A DNA stretch of 64,000 nucleotides. Origin: Kineococcus xinjiangensis (GTDB lineage: Bacteria; Actinomycetota; Actinomycetes; Actinomycetales; Kineococcaceae). The notes beneath the pieces are model-generated. The model was not told the DNA's origin. It saw nothing but the letters and a program-made list of their open reading frames with translations, and searched no databases. Positions 35,151-42,661 of this stretch are shown piece by piece. Location: positions 62,001 to 126,000 of the forward strand of contig NZ_PTJD01000014.1 of NCBI RefSeq assembly GCF_002934625.1, read 5' to 3'. The position numbers were made by a program, and so were the translations under genes. Each line of letters opens with the position of its first letter. Position 1 is the stretch's first letter.

Positions 35151-36919
35151 CGACGTGGCCGACGGGAGCCGGCCACCCCGCGCACTCGCCGCACCTGCGG
35201 GTCGACCTGCGGGTCCTGCTCCTCGCGGGGCCCGAGGGCGACTCCACCACCACGGGGTGGGAGGAGGCGTTGCGCCGCACCGGCACCCCCTACGACCTCC
35301 GCCGCCCCACGCCGGAGACGCCCCTCACCGACGCCGACCTGGTGCACGCCGCGGACGTCCGGCACGGCCGCTACCAGGCGGTGGTCGCGGGCACGGACAC
35401 CTCCACGTTCTGGGACAGCCTCCCGGCCCTGGCCGCCTACCGCCGCCGGTTCGGGGTGCGGCTGCTCGCGGCCTACGAGTTCCCCCGCGCCGTCGCGGGC
35501 CTCGCCGAACCGGTGGGGACGGACACGGAGGGCCTGACCGCGCGCGTCACCGCAGCCGGGCGGGCCGCCTTCGGGTACCTGCGCGGGGAGTTCACCATCG
35601 GCGCGGGCGGTTTCGGCTACCTCACCCGGGTCGAGGACCCCGCCCTGTTCACCACCTACGTGGAGACGGCCGAGGGGAACCCGCTCCTCGGCGTCGTCGA
35701 GCGGGACGGCCTGGAGGACCTCCTCGTCCTCCTCGACCACGACCAGTGGATGCTGCACGGGCTGCTGCTGGCCCCCGGCCTCCTCGCCTGGGTGACGCGC
35801 GGCTGCCACCTGGGCCTGACGCGCTACTCCTTCGCCTGCCACATCGACGACGTGTTCCTCGCCAACACCCTCGCCCGCGACGGGGAGTTCCCCGAGGACG
35901 GCAGCGCGCCCACGGTGCGGATGAGCCCCGCGGACGTCGAGGCGGTGCTGGCCTGGCAGGAGCGGCACGGGTTCGTGCTCGACCTCGCCTACAACGGCAC
36001 GGGCGCCGGCGACGGCGACCCGCTCACGGAGGTCCTCCTGCACCACCGCGGCGCCTTCCGCTGGATCAACCACACCTGGAGCCACCGGCACCTCGGCCTC
36101 GTCGCCGACCCCGGCGCGACCGGCGGGCTGCGCTGGGTCGACGCCGCGCTGCTCACCGAGGAGATCGTCCGCAACCGCGAGTGGGCCCGCGCCGCAGGGA
36201 TCGACGTCAGCCCGCACGTCCTCGTGACGGGCGCCCACTCCGGCCTGGACAACCCGAACCTGCCCACCGCCCTGCGCGCGGCCGGGATCTCCGTCATCGC
36301 CGCGGACGCCTCGCACCCCTCGCCGGGGCCCGCGCTCGGACCCGCGACGACCGTGCCGCGCCACCCCACGAACGTCTACACCCACGTCAGCTCCTGGCCG
36401 GAGCAGCTCGCCGACTACAACCGGCAGTACGCGGGTGAGGGCGTCACCGCGGGCACCCCGGAGGAGTTCCTCGCCGCGGAGACCGCGATCGTGCTGCGCC
36501 ACGTGCTGGGCAACGACCCCTCCCCCACGTTCGCCCACCAGTCCAACCTCACCGGCGACCGCCTCGCCCTCGCCCTCGTGGAGCGGGTGCTCCAGGGGTG
36601 CGCGCGCCTGCTCGGCGACTCCACGCCGCTGCGCAGCCCGTCGATGGACGCGGTGGCGGAGGAACTGCGCCGGCGCCGGCGGTGGAACGCGGCGCTGGCG
36701 GACGGCGTCGTCGAGGCGGTCCTGCACGGCGGCGTGCTGCACCTGCGCACCGGCGTCCACCTGGAGGTCCCCCTGACTGCACCGGCCGGCAGCGAGGTGC
36801 TCGGCCCCGGCGGCGGCCACCGCTTCGGCGAGGACTACGCGGGAGCGGTGTCGGGGTGGCAGCCCGTCCCCGCCGGGGAACTGCTGCGCATCGGCCTGCC
36901 CGTGGGGGCCGCGGCGTGA
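35147..36919 (+). CDS. Agd3/CE18-like deacetylase paralog without signal peptide
   Basis: A 590-residue paralog of the secreted deacetylase. The N-terminal part (LRVDLRVLLLAGPEGDSTTT, YEFPRAVAGLAEPVG) matches the CBM87-like region. The catalytic part keeps the same motifs: ACHIDDVFLANTL (about 232), INHTWSHRHLG (His309 and His313), LVTGAHSGLDNPN and TFAHQSNLTG. A short beta-rich tail ends the chain; there are no FN3 domains and no signal peptide. The product is therefore predicted cytoplasmic, which is odd for a polymer deacetylase. ATG 35147 and the stop overlap both neighbours by 4 nt. Confidence 0.78.
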   Translation: MTTWPTGAGHPAHSPHLRVDLRVLLLAGPEGDSTTTGWEEALRRTGTPYDLRRPTPETPLTDADLVHAADVRHGRYQAVVAGTDTSTFWDSLPALAAYRRRFGVRLLAAYEFPRAVAGLAEPVGTDTEGLTARVTAAGRAAFGYLRGEFTIGAGGFGYLTRVEDPALFTTYVETAEGNPLLGVVERDGLEDLLVLLDHDQWMLHGLLLAPGLLAWVTRGCHLGLTRYSFACHIDDVFLANTLARDGEFPEDGSAPTVRMSPADVEAVLAWQERHGFVLDLAYNGTGAGDGDPLTEVLLHHRGAFRWINHTWSHRHLGLVADPGATGGLRWVDAALLTEEIVRNREWARAAGIDVSPHVLVTGAHSGLDNPNLPTALRAAGISVIAADASHPSPGPALGPATTVPRHPTNVYTHVSSWPEQLADYNRQYAGEGVTAGTPEEFLAAETAIVLRHVLGNDPSPTFAHQSNLTGDRLALALVERVLQGCARLLGDSTPLRSPSMDAVAEELRRRRRWNAALADGVVEAVLHGGVLHLRTGVHLEVPLTAPAGSEVLGPGGGHRFGEDYAGAVSGWQPVPAGELLRIGLPVGAAA

Positions 36920-38529
36920 GCGTCCCCGCGCCGTCGCGCCGCACCGCCGGGCCCCGCCCTCGCGTCGTCCTGCTGACCGAGGGCACCTACCCGTTCGTCA
37001 TGGGCGGGGTGAGCACCTGGTGCGACCTGCTGCTGGGCGGCCTGCCCGACATCGACTGGCAGGTGTTCGCCCTCACCGCCGGCGTCGTCGACGAGCCGCA
37101 GTTCGACCTGCCCCCGAACGCCCGGCTGGCGGGGCACCTGCACCTGTGGGGCTCCGGCCACCCGCCCCGCCGCCCCGGGCGCGGGCGGCGCTCGGTGCGG
37201 CGCACCACCCTGGCCGCGGAACTGGTCACGGGCCTGTTCGGCTGGGACTGCGACCCCCTCGACCTCGTCCCCGCCCTGGTGTGGTGCCGGGAGAACCCGG
37301 ACCGGGTCCTCCCGATGTTCCGGCGCGAGGAGACCTGGGACCACTACCTCGCCGCGCTCACGTCGGTGCTGGCGGAGGACCACGAGGAGGCGGGGACCCC
37401 GCCGCAGCTGGACCTCAACCGGGCGATCGAGCTGTTCCAGACGCTGGCGTGGGTTGCGCGCACGGCGGCGGAGCCCACGCCCTCCGGGGACGTCTCCCTC
37501 GTCACCGCCGCGGCCTGGTCGGGGATTCCCGCGGCGGTCGACAAGGCGCTGCTGGGACGCCCGGTCGTGCTGTCGGAGCACGGGATCTACGTGCGCGAGA
37601 GCTACCTGGCCGCGGTCCGCTCCACCGGTGCACCGGCCGCCGCGCGCTGGGTGAACACCCGCCTGGCGCGCGGGCTGACCCGGCTGACGTACGCCGTGGC
37701 CGACGTGGTCTGCCCGGTGGCGGACGCGAACGCGCCGTGGGAGGAGGCCCTCGGGGTGTCTCCCGACCGCATCGTCACCATCCCCAACGGGGTGCCCTCC
37801 CCGGGCCTGCCGCAGCCGGCGCGGCGCAGCCGCACCGTGGTGAGCGTCGGCCGCCTCGACCCCCTGAAGGACGTGCACACGATGCTGCGGGTCGCCCACG
37901 CCGTGCGCCGGCGGGTGCCGGACGTGACGTTCCTGCACTACGGGCCGGTGCCGCGCGGGCAGGAGGACTACGCGAGGACCTGTCACGCTCTGCACGCGGA
38001 GCTCGGGCTGGGGGACTCGTTCCGGTTCATGGGCCCCACCAAGGACCCGACCGGGGTGATGCGCGACGCGGACGTGGTCCTGATGACGAGCATCTCCGAG
38101 GGTTTCCCCATGTCGGTGCTGGAGGCCCTGTCCCAGGCGCGGCCGGTGGTGACGACCCTGGTCGGCGGCGTCCTCGACGGGATGCGCGGCGCGGGGATGA
38201 CGGCGCCGCCGGGCGACGTGCACGGCCTGGCCGACGCGGTCACGGCGCTGCTCGTGGCGCCGGACTTCGCCGAGTCCCTCGGCCGCCGCGGTCACGAGCG
38301 GGTGGTCCGCCTCTTCGGCCAGGAGCGCTGCCTCGACGGCTACCGGGTCGTCCTGCACGCCCTGGCCCGGCCGCAGCCGCAGGAGGCGGCACCGTGGGGA
38401 CGGGCGGAGGGGGCGGTCGGAGCGGCGATCCCCGCCACGGCACGGGAGCAGGCCCGGGGGCGGGCGGCGGAACGCGCCTCGCTCACCCGGGCGCGGCTCG
38501 CGTCCGCGACGAGGAGAGGTGCACGGTGA
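36916..38529 (+). CDS. pelF: PelF-type GT4 glycosyltransferase
   Basis: A 537-residue cytoplasmic GT-B enzyme. The N-terminal half has the PelF/DUF3492 signature: LLTEGTYPFVMGGVSTWCD, DIDWQVFALTAG, VVLSEHGIYVRESYLAAVR. The C-terminal half has the GT4 nucleotide-sugar site: TIPNGVPSPG, VVSVGRLDPLKDVHTMLRVA, MTSISEGFPMSVLEALSQA (retaining-enzyme EX7E pattern). In Pel systems PelF polymerises the GalNAc/GlcNAc-type chain at the membrane with PelG. A polar Ala/Arg-rich tail of about 45 residues is extra. GTG 36916 overlaps the upstream stop (GTGA), and its stop overlaps the membrane-protein start. Confidence 0.9.
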   Translation: MSVPAPSRRTAGPRPRVVLLTEGTYPFVMGGVSTWCDLLLGGLPDIDWQVFALTAGVVDEPQFDLPPNARLAGHLHLWGSGHPPRRPGRGRRSVRRTTLAAELVTGLFGWDCDPLDLVPALVWCRENPDRVLPMFRREETWDHYLAALTSVLAEDHEEAGTPPQLDLNRAIELFQTLAWVARTAAEPTPSGDVSLVTAAAWSGIPAAVDKALLGRPVVLSEHGIYVRESYLAAVRSTGAPAAARWVNTRLARGLTRLTYAVADVVCPVADANAPWEEALGVSPDRIVTIPNGVPSPGLPQPARRSRTVVSVGRLDPLKDVHTMLRVAHAVRRRVPDVTFLHYGPVPRGQEDYARTCHALHAELGLGDSFRFMGPTKDPTGVMRDADVVLMTSISEGFPMSVLEALSQARPVVTTLVGGVLDGMRGAGMTAPPGDVHGLADAVTALLVAPDFAESLGRRGHERVVRLFGQERCLDGYRVVLHALARPQPQEAAPWGRAEGAVGAAIPATAREQARGRAAERASLTRARLASATRRGAR

Positions 38530-39830
38530 GGATCACCCCCGGGCAGGCCGCGGCGCGCGTCCGTGCGGGACTCGGGCGCAAGCCCCAGGACGCCCTCGAG
38601 GCCACCGTGGTGCTGGAGGCGTGGGGCGGGCTCGTCTCGCGGACCGCGCTGCCGCTGGCGCACCAGGCCTCCACGCGGTGGCGGCCCACCCCGCCGGGCC
38701 GGTTCCCCACCGCTACCGAGCAGCCGTCGAGGGTTCCGGTGCTGGAGGTGCTGGGGCTCGTCGCGACCCTGCTGGCCACCACGGCCTGGGTGGCGCCGCT
38801 CGCCGCCGCCCTCGGCACCGACGCCACCGAGCGGGCCTGGAAGATCGCGCTCCCGCTGAGCCTGGGGCTGCAGTGGCTGATCCGCCGCCGCTACCTGACG
38901 GACCCGGAGGGCATGGGGCGGCTGCGGGCCGACGTGCGCGTCACCCGCCCCGTGGGCGTCGTCTGCCTCCTCGCCACCGCGGGCCTCGTCGTCGCCCCGC
39001 AGCTGCTGCTGCCCGTGGCCCTCGTCATCACCTGGGTCGGGGGGCTGCTCGTCGTGGTGCGCGGCTGGGGCCTGCCGTACGCGCTGATGCTGGTCGCGGC
39101 GACCGCCGCGCCCGCCTTCGGGGTGCCGGTGGTGGTCGACGTCCTGCTCGTGGTCGCCCTCACCCAGGCCGCGGTGGCCGCGGCGCTGCTCACCTCGCCG
39201 CTCTCGCACGGCACCCCCACCCCGTGGCGGCGCTCGCTGGCGGCGGGCGCCATCGGCGGGGCGAGCGCCGTCCTGATCGTGGCGGACCCCTCGATCGTCT
39301 GGTCCGGCGAGGCCGCCTTCCCGGTGCTCGCGCTCGTGCCGGCGATGCTGGGCAACCTGTGGGCCGGTCAGCACATGAACCGGATCTGGACGGTGCTCGT
39401 CGAGGCGCTGGCCTCCACGCGCCTGGAGGAGCGGACCAGCCGGCGCAACCGGCGGGTGTTCGGGGGGATCGTGCTGGGGGCCTTCGCCCGCCTGCTGCTC
39501 CTCACCGCGCTGCTCTCCGTCGCGGCCTACCCGCTGCTGCGGGAGAGCGCCGCCACCGGCGGCAGCCTCGCGCTGCTGCTGCTGGGCCTCGGCTGCTTCG
39601 GCGTCGTGGGGTTCCTCACCGCCCTGCTGGAGGGCTTCTCCCGGGTCGGCGCGGCGGCCGCGGTGACGCTGGCCGCGCTGGCCGGGGCCGCCGCGGTCCT
39701 CCTGGGCGCGACGGGGAGCCTGCCCCTGCCCTCCCTCGCCGCCGCGGCGTGCGCGGCCACCGCCGCAGCCGCGTGGCCGGTGGCCCGGCTGGTGCGCCAG
39801 CCCGACCGCACCCTGGCGACGCTGCATTGA
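38526..39830 (+). CDS. Polytopic membrane protein in PelG position
   Basis: A 434-residue protein. After about 75 polar residues there are roughly 10-12 hydrophobic helices (for example LLATTAWVAPLAAALG, VGVVCLLATAGLVVAPQLLL, LALLLLGLGCFGVVGFLTAL), with a cytoplasmic loop holding EALASTRLEERTSRRNRR. The place right after pelF and the helix number recall PelG, the flippase-like partner of PelF, but I could not confirm homology by motif. It probably carries the polymer across the membrane. GTG 38526 follows GAGGAGAGG and overlaps the pelF stop by 4 nt. Confidence 0.65.
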   Translation: MRITPGQAAARVRAGLGRKPQDALEATVVLEAWGGLVSRTALPLAHQASTRWRPTPPGRFPTATEQPSRVPVLEVLGLVATLLATTAWVAPLAAALGTDATERAWKIALPLSLGLQWLIRRRYLTDPEGMGRLRADVRVTRPVGVVCLLATAGLVVAPQLLLPVALVITWVGGLLVVVRGWGLPYALMLVAATAAPAFGVPVVVDVLLVVALTQAAVAAALLTSPLSHGTPTPWRRSLAAGAIGGASAVLIVADPSIVWSGEAAFPVLALVPAMLGNLWAGQHMNRIWTVLVEALASTRLEERTSRRNRRVFGGIVLGAFARLLLLTALLSVAAYPLLRESAATGGSLALLLLGLGCFGVVGFLTALLEGFSRVGAAAAVTLAALAGAAAVLLGATGSLPLPSLAAAACAATAAAAWPVARLVRQPDRTLATLH

Positions 39831-39858
39831 GACGTCCCGCACCGAGACGTCCCGCACC
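39829..39858. repeat. 15-bp tandem duplication
   Basis: GAGACGTCCCGCACC occurs twice back to back, starting with the last two bases of the membrane-protein stop codon. It lies in the 40-bp gap before the GH4 gene. Confidence 0.8.
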
Positions 39859-39870
39859 GGGCGGCGCGCG

Positions 39871-41199
39871 GTGAGCGGTCCTGCCACGGCGGTGGCGGTC
39901 CTGGGCGCGGGCAGCGTCGTCTTCACCCACCAGGTCGTCGCGGACCTCGTGCGGCTGCCCCGCCTCGACCGGCTGGACCTGCGGCTGCACGACGTCGACC
40001 CGCTCCGCCTCGCCACGGCCGTGGCCCTGACCCGCCGGGTCGCCGCGGAGCACGGCGCCGCGGGCCGGGTGCGCGTCAGCGGCCACGCCGAGCGCAGGGC
40101 GGCCCTCGCGGGGGCGCAGTTCGTGGTCAACACGGTGCAGGTCGGTGGCCTGGCCGCCACCCGCACCGACCTCGAGGTGCCTGCCCGCCACGGGCTGCGC
40201 CAGACGATCGGCGACACCCTCGGGGTGGGCGGGATCTTCCGGGCCCTGCGGACCGCGCCCTTCCTGGCGGGGGTGGCCGCGGACCTGGCCGAGGTCGCCG
40301 ACGACCCGCTGCTGCTGAACTACACCAACCCGATGGCGATGAACGTCGGCTACCTCGCCGCCGTCGCCCCCCGCCTGCGGGTGCTCGGGCTGTGCCACTC
40401 GGTGCACTGGACCGTCGCGGGGCTGTGCTCGCTCGTGGGGGTGGACGTGGCGGAGGTGACGTACTCCTCGGCGGGCGTCAACCACCAGGCGTGGCTGCTG
40501 CGCTGGGAGCGCGACGGGCAGGACCTCTTCCCGGAGCTGGACCGCCGGATCGAGGCGGACCCGGAGCAGCTGCGCCGCGTCCGCGTCGACATGTACCGGC
40601 GGCTGGGCCACTTCCCCACGGAGACCAGCGAGCACTCCGCGGAGTACGTCGGCTGGTACCTGCACTCCGACGCCGAGGTGGAGCGGCTGCGCCTGCGGCC
40701 CGGCGCCCACCTGCGGACCAGCGAGGACAACCAGCGCCGCCACGAGGCCCTCAGCAGCGCCGTGGCGTGCGGGGGCGAGCTGGGGTGGGTGAACCCGCCG
40801 GGCACCGAGTACGCCCCGCTGGTGGTCCAGGCGGTCGTCTCCGGGGTGCCGGAGGAGATCGTCGGCAACGTCGTCAACGACGGCCTCGTGCCCGGCCTGC
40901 CCGCCGGCGCCGTGGTGGAGGTGCCCTGCACGGTGGACGCCGCCGGGGTGCACCCGCACCGGGTCGGCCGCCTGCCCGAGCAGTGCGCCGCCCTCAACCG
41001 CGCCTACCTGGAGGTGGTGGCCCACACTGTGCGCGCCGCCGTCACCGGCGACCCGTGGGCCGTCCGGCACGCCGCCGCGGTGGATCCCAACACCGCCGCC
41101 AGCCTCGACGCGGAGGCCGTCGGGGCGCTGTGCGACGAGCTCGTGCGCCGCCACGGCGACCTGCTGCCGGAGCCGCTGCGGGTGCCGCCGCGCGCCTGA
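39871..41199 (+). CDS. GH4 family glycosidase (alpha-galactosidase-like)
   Basis: A 442-residue cytoplasmic NAD- and metal-dependent glycosidase. The N-terminal Rossmann motif is VAVLGAGSVVFTHQVVADL. Family motifs are QFVVNTVQVGG, LLNYTNPMAMN, GLCHSVHWT (Cys and His bind the Mn ion) and SSAGVNHQAW. The CHS form is typical of MelA-type alpha-galactosidases rather than 6-phospho-glycosidases. It could recycle alpha-linked galactose or related sugars from the neighbouring polymer; this is inference from context. GTG 39871 has no clear ribosome site, so it may be coupled to the upstream gene 40 bp away. Confidence 0.86.
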   Translation: MSGPATAVAVLGAGSVVFTHQVVADLVRLPRLDRLDLRLHDVDPLRLATAVALTRRVAAEHGAAGRVRVSGHAERRAALAGAQFVVNTVQVGGLAATRTDLEVPARHGLRQTIGDTLGVGGIFRALRTAPFLAGVAADLAEVADDPLLLNYTNPMAMNVGYLAAVAPRLRVLGLCHSVHWTVAGLCSLVGVDVAEVTYSSAGVNHQAWLLRWERDGQDLFPELDRRIEADPEQLRRVRVDMYRRLGHFPTETSEHSAEYVGWYLHSDAEVERLRLRPGAHLRTSEDNQRRHEALSSAVACGGELGWVNPPGTEYAPLVVQAVVSGVPEEIVGNVVNDGLVPGLPAGAVVEVPCTVDAAGVHPHRVGRLPEQCAALNRAYLEVVAHTVRAAVTGDPWAVRHAAAVDPNTAASLDAEAVGALCDELVRRHGDLLPEPLRVPPRA

Positions 41200-41274
41200 G
41201 GGCGGCACCTCCTCCGGCAACGGCCGTTCCGGGGCGGCGCTACAGATTCCGCCGCAGACGCCGACACCACCCCT

Positions 41275-42555
41275 GTGGCCCTTCCTGCTCAGCCCGCACC
41301 CGGCGCGCCCTCGCACGGCGTCCCCGCCCGCCTTCCCGGCGCGGCGCACGACGCGCTGCTGGTCCTGACCGCCGCGGGCGCCGCCGCCACCACCGCGACG
41401 GGTGCCGACGTGCTGCTGCTCGTCGCGGCGTGGGCCGCGCTCGCGGCGGCGCTGACGGTGTCCGTGCGCGGGCGGCGCTCGGTGGGCGCCCGCCTGGCGG
41501 GGGCGTTGTCCGCGGCCGCCGAGGCGGGCGAGCGGGCCCTCGCGCACGGGCAGGACCTGGAGTCCGCGCGGGCGGCCCGGGAGGCTCTCGCCCAGGACAT
41601 GTTCCGGGTGCAGCGCGACGCCGCGCAGGCCATGCGCGAGCGCGCGGAGCTCGTCGTCACGGAGATCTCCGGGATGGCCGTGCACGAGCTCAGCGAGGTC
41701 GTCACCGGCGTGGAGGCCGTGCGCGAGGCCGCGGCCACGATCGACGAGCGCGTCACCGCCGCGGAGACCATCACCGCCAGCGTCTCCGAGGAGGCCCGCG
41801 GCACCGACCGCGTCGTCGCCGCCCTGGAGGAGAGCCTCCGCAACGTCGGCGGCATGGCCCACATGATCTCCCGCGTCGCGGACCAGACGAAGCTGCTGGC
41901 GCTCAACGCGACCATCGAGGCCGCCCGCGCCGGGGAGGCGGGCAAGGGCTTCGGCGTCGTCGCCGACGAGGTGAAGGCGCTGGCCGAGGAGACCGCCCGC
42001 TCCACCGACCAGATCACCCAGACCGTCGGCTCGCTCGGCCACGACGCGCAGGCGCTGGCCGCCGCGCTGGTCCGGATGAGCGAGGGCGTCGCCCACGTCG
42101 AGGGCGCCACCGGCTCCCTGCGCGCCATCGCCGCCGAGCAGCACGCCCTCGTCGCCCGGCTCGACAACGCCCTCGGCGAGAGCATCGGCAGCCTGCAGGC
42201 CATGGACAGCCTCAGCAGCCGGCTGGAGCGCCGCGGCGCGCAGCGGGTGGCCGTGTCCGGGCCCGCCACCGTGGTCGTCGGCGGCGCCCCGCACACCGTG
42301 GACCTCCTCGACATCAGCGCCACCGGCGCCCGCTGCACCGCCCCGGCCGGCGTCGGCGAGGGCACCGCCCTCCAGCTGCAGGTGCACGTGCAGGGCGCCC
42401 CCGAGGTGTCGATCCCCTCGTCGGTGGTCCGCGTCCTCAACCGCGACGGCGGCAAGCAGCTCGCCCTCGACTTCACCGAGTCCGCGCGCTCCGACCGCAC
42501 CGTCAGCGACGTCCTGGGCGCCCTCACCAGCGGCGCGCAGCTCGTCGGCGTCTGA
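41275..42555 (+). CDS. MCP-type signalling protein fused to PilZ domain
   Basis: A 426-residue protein. Residues about 25-65 form a membrane hairpin with almost no external domain. About 70-315 is a methyl-accepting coiled coil with the conserved tip [19 protein letters not shown] and [19 protein letters not shown]. About 316-415 is a PilZ domain with the c-di-GMP motifs RRGAQR (RxxxR, about 318) and DISATG (D/NxSxxG, about 346). It probably senses c-di-GMP rather than an outside ligand. Location between the polymer genes and a GGDEF-EAL gene suggests control of synthesis or surface behaviour. GTG 41275 lacks a clear ribosome site. Confidence 0.86.
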   Translation: MALPAQPAPGAPSHGVPARLPGAAHDALLVLTAAGAAATTATGADVLLLVAAWAALAAALTVSVRGRRSVGARLAGALSAAAEAGERALAHGQDLESARAAREALAQDMFRVQRDAAQAMRERAELVVTEISGMAVHELSEVVTGVEAVREAAATIDERVTAAETITASVSEEARGTDRVVAALEESLRNVGGMAHMISRVADQTKLLALNATIEAARAGEAGKGFGVVADEVKALAEETARSTDQITQTVGSLGHDAQALAAALVRMSEGVAHVEGATGSLRAIAAEQHALVARLDNALGESIGSLQAMDSLSSRLERRGAQRVAVSGPATVVVGGAPHTVDLLDISATGARCTAPAGVGEGTALQLQVHVQGAPEVSIPSSVVRVLNRDGGKQLALDFTESARSDRTVSDVLGALTSGAQLVGV

Positions 42556-42589
42556 CCGGCGCGGAAGGGGTGCCGGCGGAGCGGGGATC

Positions 42590-42637
42590 GGCAGTGGCAG
42601 TGGCAGTGGCAGTGGCAGTGGCAGTGGCAGTGGCAGT
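42590..42637 (+). repeat. GGCAGT hexanucleotide repeat, 8 copies
   Basis: Eight perfect tandem copies of GGCAGT lie 24 bp before the GTG of the GGDEF-EAL gene and after the MCP-PilZ stop. Copy-number change would alter the spacing or structure of the leader without changing the reading frame of either gene. The repeat is not translated from any start I can see. Confidence 0.95.
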
Positions 42638-42661
42638 GGTGACGGGAGCGGGGGGACGAGG

